Assembly: GCF_014698795.1 (NCBI RefSeq)
Contig: NZ_JACJTR010000017.1
Location: forward strand, 1-64,000
DNA: 64,000 nt
Direction: 5' to 3'
From: Nostoc sp. FACHB-892
GTDB lineage: Bacteria; Cyanobacteriota; Cyanobacteriia; Cyanobacteriales; Nostocaceae
Shown: positions 62,360 through 64,000 of the stretch, piece after piece
Numbering within the stretch: position 1 is the stretch's first letter
Layout of the letters: each line of letters begins with the position of its first letter
The notes under the pieces: model-generated
Databases searched by the model: none
Told to the model about the DNA's origin: nothing
Seen by the model: only the letters and a program-made list of their open reading frames with translations
Translations under genes and position numbers: made by a program

Positions 62360-64000
62360 TCATCCCCTCTTATGTTTTTCCAAAATCTTTTCGGCTCTAG
62401 GTTTATAAATGAGATGAAATAAGGTTTCCATATAGCGATCTCTGGCTTCGTTATTTTCTGGAGCAACAAAGTTCCAAAAACTAAATATCTTAGTAAGCTG
62501 TAGTAATTGCTTACTATGTAAATGCCAATTGTATCTATTATGAATTCGCAGGCTTATCCATTCTGAGACTTCATGCCAATGTTCAGGATGAGTATCGCAT
62601 TGTTCAACAAAGCCTAAAATTTTCTTTGCTGTTTCTTCTAAGTCTGTAGGATTAACATTAAATTCATTCTCTTGGTTTTCGATAATTTCTAAAGAGCCGC
62701 CAAATTGAGTAGCGAAAGTTGGCAAGCCGGAAATCATCGCTTCCAAAATAGACCGACCGAAGGATTCAAAGCGGGCAAAGTGGACATAAATTCCCTGATA
62801 ATCTGCAACTACTCGGTAGGCTTCGCCAATGTTGTTGCTAGGGATACGCATCCCCACCCAGCGAATTTTGCCATTGAGATGATATTGTTCAATAATGTCG
62901 TGGAGTTTTCGGATTTCTTCTGCTTCTTCTGGGTTTGTAGCTTCATCTGGATGCAGTTTACTACTTAAAAGGATTAGGTTACAGCGCTCTTGCAACGCCT
63001 GACTTCGACCAAAACATTCAGCTAAACCACTGAGATTTCTGATTGAAGTGATGGGAGCAACGACAAAGATTGGTCGCTTGTTAAGGTTATCTAAATGACC
63101 AAAGATTTGGGAGTCTTCGCGGGTAAAGAGGAAGTCGTAAATTTGTGTGCGAAGGTTAGAATCTCGGTCTTCTTTTTGGCTATAGGGAAAGAAAATCTTT
63201 TCATTTACTCCCGGTGGTACTAAGTTGAATTTAGGACTAAACAAATCAATCCCATCAACCACATGATAAAGCTGCGGCATCGTAAAGCATTTGTACGACT
63301 CGTATTGGCCTATGGTGTCAGGTGTGCCGACAATTTCTTGATAGGATGATGTGATAATAAATTCGGCTGCATTCATGCTAATTAAATCAGCAGTAAATTG
63401 TACCGAGAAGTGATATTTGTCTTCTAAATCTTGCCAATATAAATTACTAAATAGATGTTTAGGTTTTTCCAAGGAATGGGCAATGTTACACTGGGTAACT
63501 TTCATTCGGCGAGATAAAAGAAAGGCTACTAAATTACCGTCGCTGTAGTTGCCAACAAGAAGATTAGGTTTACCTTGAAATTGAGCTAGTAATTCTTTTT
63601 CTGCATCTAGAGCAAAGTTTTCTAAATAAGGCCAAATCTCAAATTTAGAAATCCAATTGTTGGTAATTTCAGGATTGAATTCACCAAAAGGAACGCGCAA
63701 TATCCAAGCATTTTGAGTATCTTGGACTTTTTCTAAACGCAGGTTGCAAAATGTGCCTTCGCAGTTAGGGATTAGCCGGGTGAGAATAATCACATGGGGT
63801 TTCATACCCAGCACATCCAGACCAGCGAGTTTGATTTGTTCACGCAGTTCGTTTTCTAAGCTGCGGGCTTGTTCAAGGACATAGATAACTTGACCAAGTG
63901 TTTCATCTCTTCCTAAAACATCTTCCTGTCCAACCCAGCCGTGGATGGAAATGAGGACGACGCGAAAAACGGCGGGGACGCGGGCTACAAATGTTTCTAA
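62360..64000 (-). CDS. susA: Sucrose synthase, C-terminal part (runs off the right edge)
   Basis: 547 codons, no start in the window; the frame is open to base 64000. GT-B glycosyltransferase: the first domain holds HGWVGQEDVLGRDETLGQVI (canonical enzymes have DTGGQ; here ETLGQ), ILTRLIPNCEGTFC and NYSDGNLVAFLLSRRM; the second has the GT4 E-X7-E motif in FESFGRSILEAM and FVVAPITSIRN. Sucrose synthase makes or breaks sucrose with UDP/ADP and fructose; it feeds heterocysts or glycogen in filamentous forms. It ends in KILEKHKRG. Adjacent to the GH65 gene. Confidence 0.88.
   Translation of the reverse strand, partial: LETFVARVPAVFRVVLISIHGWVGQEDVLGRDETLGQVIYVLEQARSLENELREQIKLAGLDVLGMKPHVIILTRLIPNCEGTFCNLRLEKVQDTQNAWILRVPFGEFNPEITNNWISKFEIWPYLENFALDAEKELLAQFQGKPNLLVGNYSDGNLVAFLLSRRMKVTQCNIAHSLEKPKHLFSNLYWQDLEDKYHFSVQFTADLISMNAAEFIITSSYQEIVGTPDTIGQYESYKCFTMPQLYHVVDGIDLFSPKFNLVPPGVNEKIFFPYSQKEDRDSNLRTQIYDFLFTREDSQIFGHLDNLNKRPIFVVAPITSIRNLSGLAECFGRSQALQERCNLILLSSKLHPDEATNPEEAEEIRKLHDIIEQYHLNGKIRWVGMRIPSNNIGEAYRVVADYQGIYVHFARFESFGRSILEAMISGLPTFATQFGGSLEIIENQENEFNVNPTDLEETAKKILGFVEQCDTHPEHWHEVSEWISLRIHNRYNWHLHSKQLLQLTKIFSFWNFVAPENNEARDRYMETLFHLIYKPRAEKILEKHKRG

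Noticed and set aside
62183..62422. 79-residue plus-strand frame with SSEVDE repeats
   Set aside because: It arises from periodic repeat DNA and overlaps the end of the sucrose synthase gene; no start signal.

Overview
The window reads as chromosome of a filamentous, Nostoc-type cyanobacterium. The RNA polymerase beta-prime chain is split into rpoC1 and rpoC2. Photosynthetic and respiratory genes are present (petG, cytM, ndhH). HIP1 octamers (GCGATCGC) are scattered throughout, and many intergenic gaps carry heptanucleotide tandem repeats (TAGTCAT, GGGTATT and CCCAGTC types) or palindromic dispersed repeats, as is usual in Nostocales.

Layout. 1-190: 5S rRNA and the terminator of an rRNA operon that lies off the left edge. 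549-2647: a hydrophobic peptide, a parvulin-type prolyl isomerase and cytochrome cM. 2858-9737: petG, rsmD, hisH, a decayed peptidase C15 gene, a secreted DUF3370 protein, a cupin, an unusual receiver protein, an unrecognised 442-residue protein and a Uma2-family protein. 9883-21463: rpoC2, rpoC1, rpoB, tatD and rpsT, all on the minus strand, with a candidate structured RNA between tatD and rpsT. 22210-24382: hisD and a universal stress protein with a structured leader. 24402-29076: accessory region with three related double-glycine-leader peptide genes, duplicated flanks and gene fragments. 29149-37181: an SRPBCC-like protein, hslO, a TPR-like membrane protein, a 3-hydroxyisobutyrate-dehydrogenase-like enzyme, a MidA-like methyltransferase, a PIN toxin-antitoxin pair, VOC and GAF proteins. 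37556-39972: wreckage of a helicase plus DNA-methylase locus. 40149-46410: ndhH, rsmH, a DUF6887/DUF6888 pair, a MotA/TolQ/ExbB protein, a CblD-like protein and a DUF3445 protein. 46445-52838: an AAA ATPase followed by a TPR-STAND-WD40 gene cut in two by one in-frame stop. 53142-64000: a potassium channel, argD, DUF2243, pentapeptide, Rrf2 and histidine kinase genes, a GH65/beta-phosphoglucomutase fusion and a sucrose synthase that runs off the right edge.

Working together: rpoB-rpoC1-rpoC2 build the polymerase core. hisH and hisD belong to histidine synthesis, argD to arginine synthesis. The GH65 fusion and sucrose synthase suggest disaccharide turnover. The most interesting parts are the peptide cassettes with their duplication scars, the ATPase/TPR-STAND-WD40 signalling or conflict locus, and the decayed defence locus. 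Several genes carry in-frame nonsense codons that look like recent C-to-T changes of Gln or Arg codons. All function calls come from reading the sequence and family knowledge; no database search was run.
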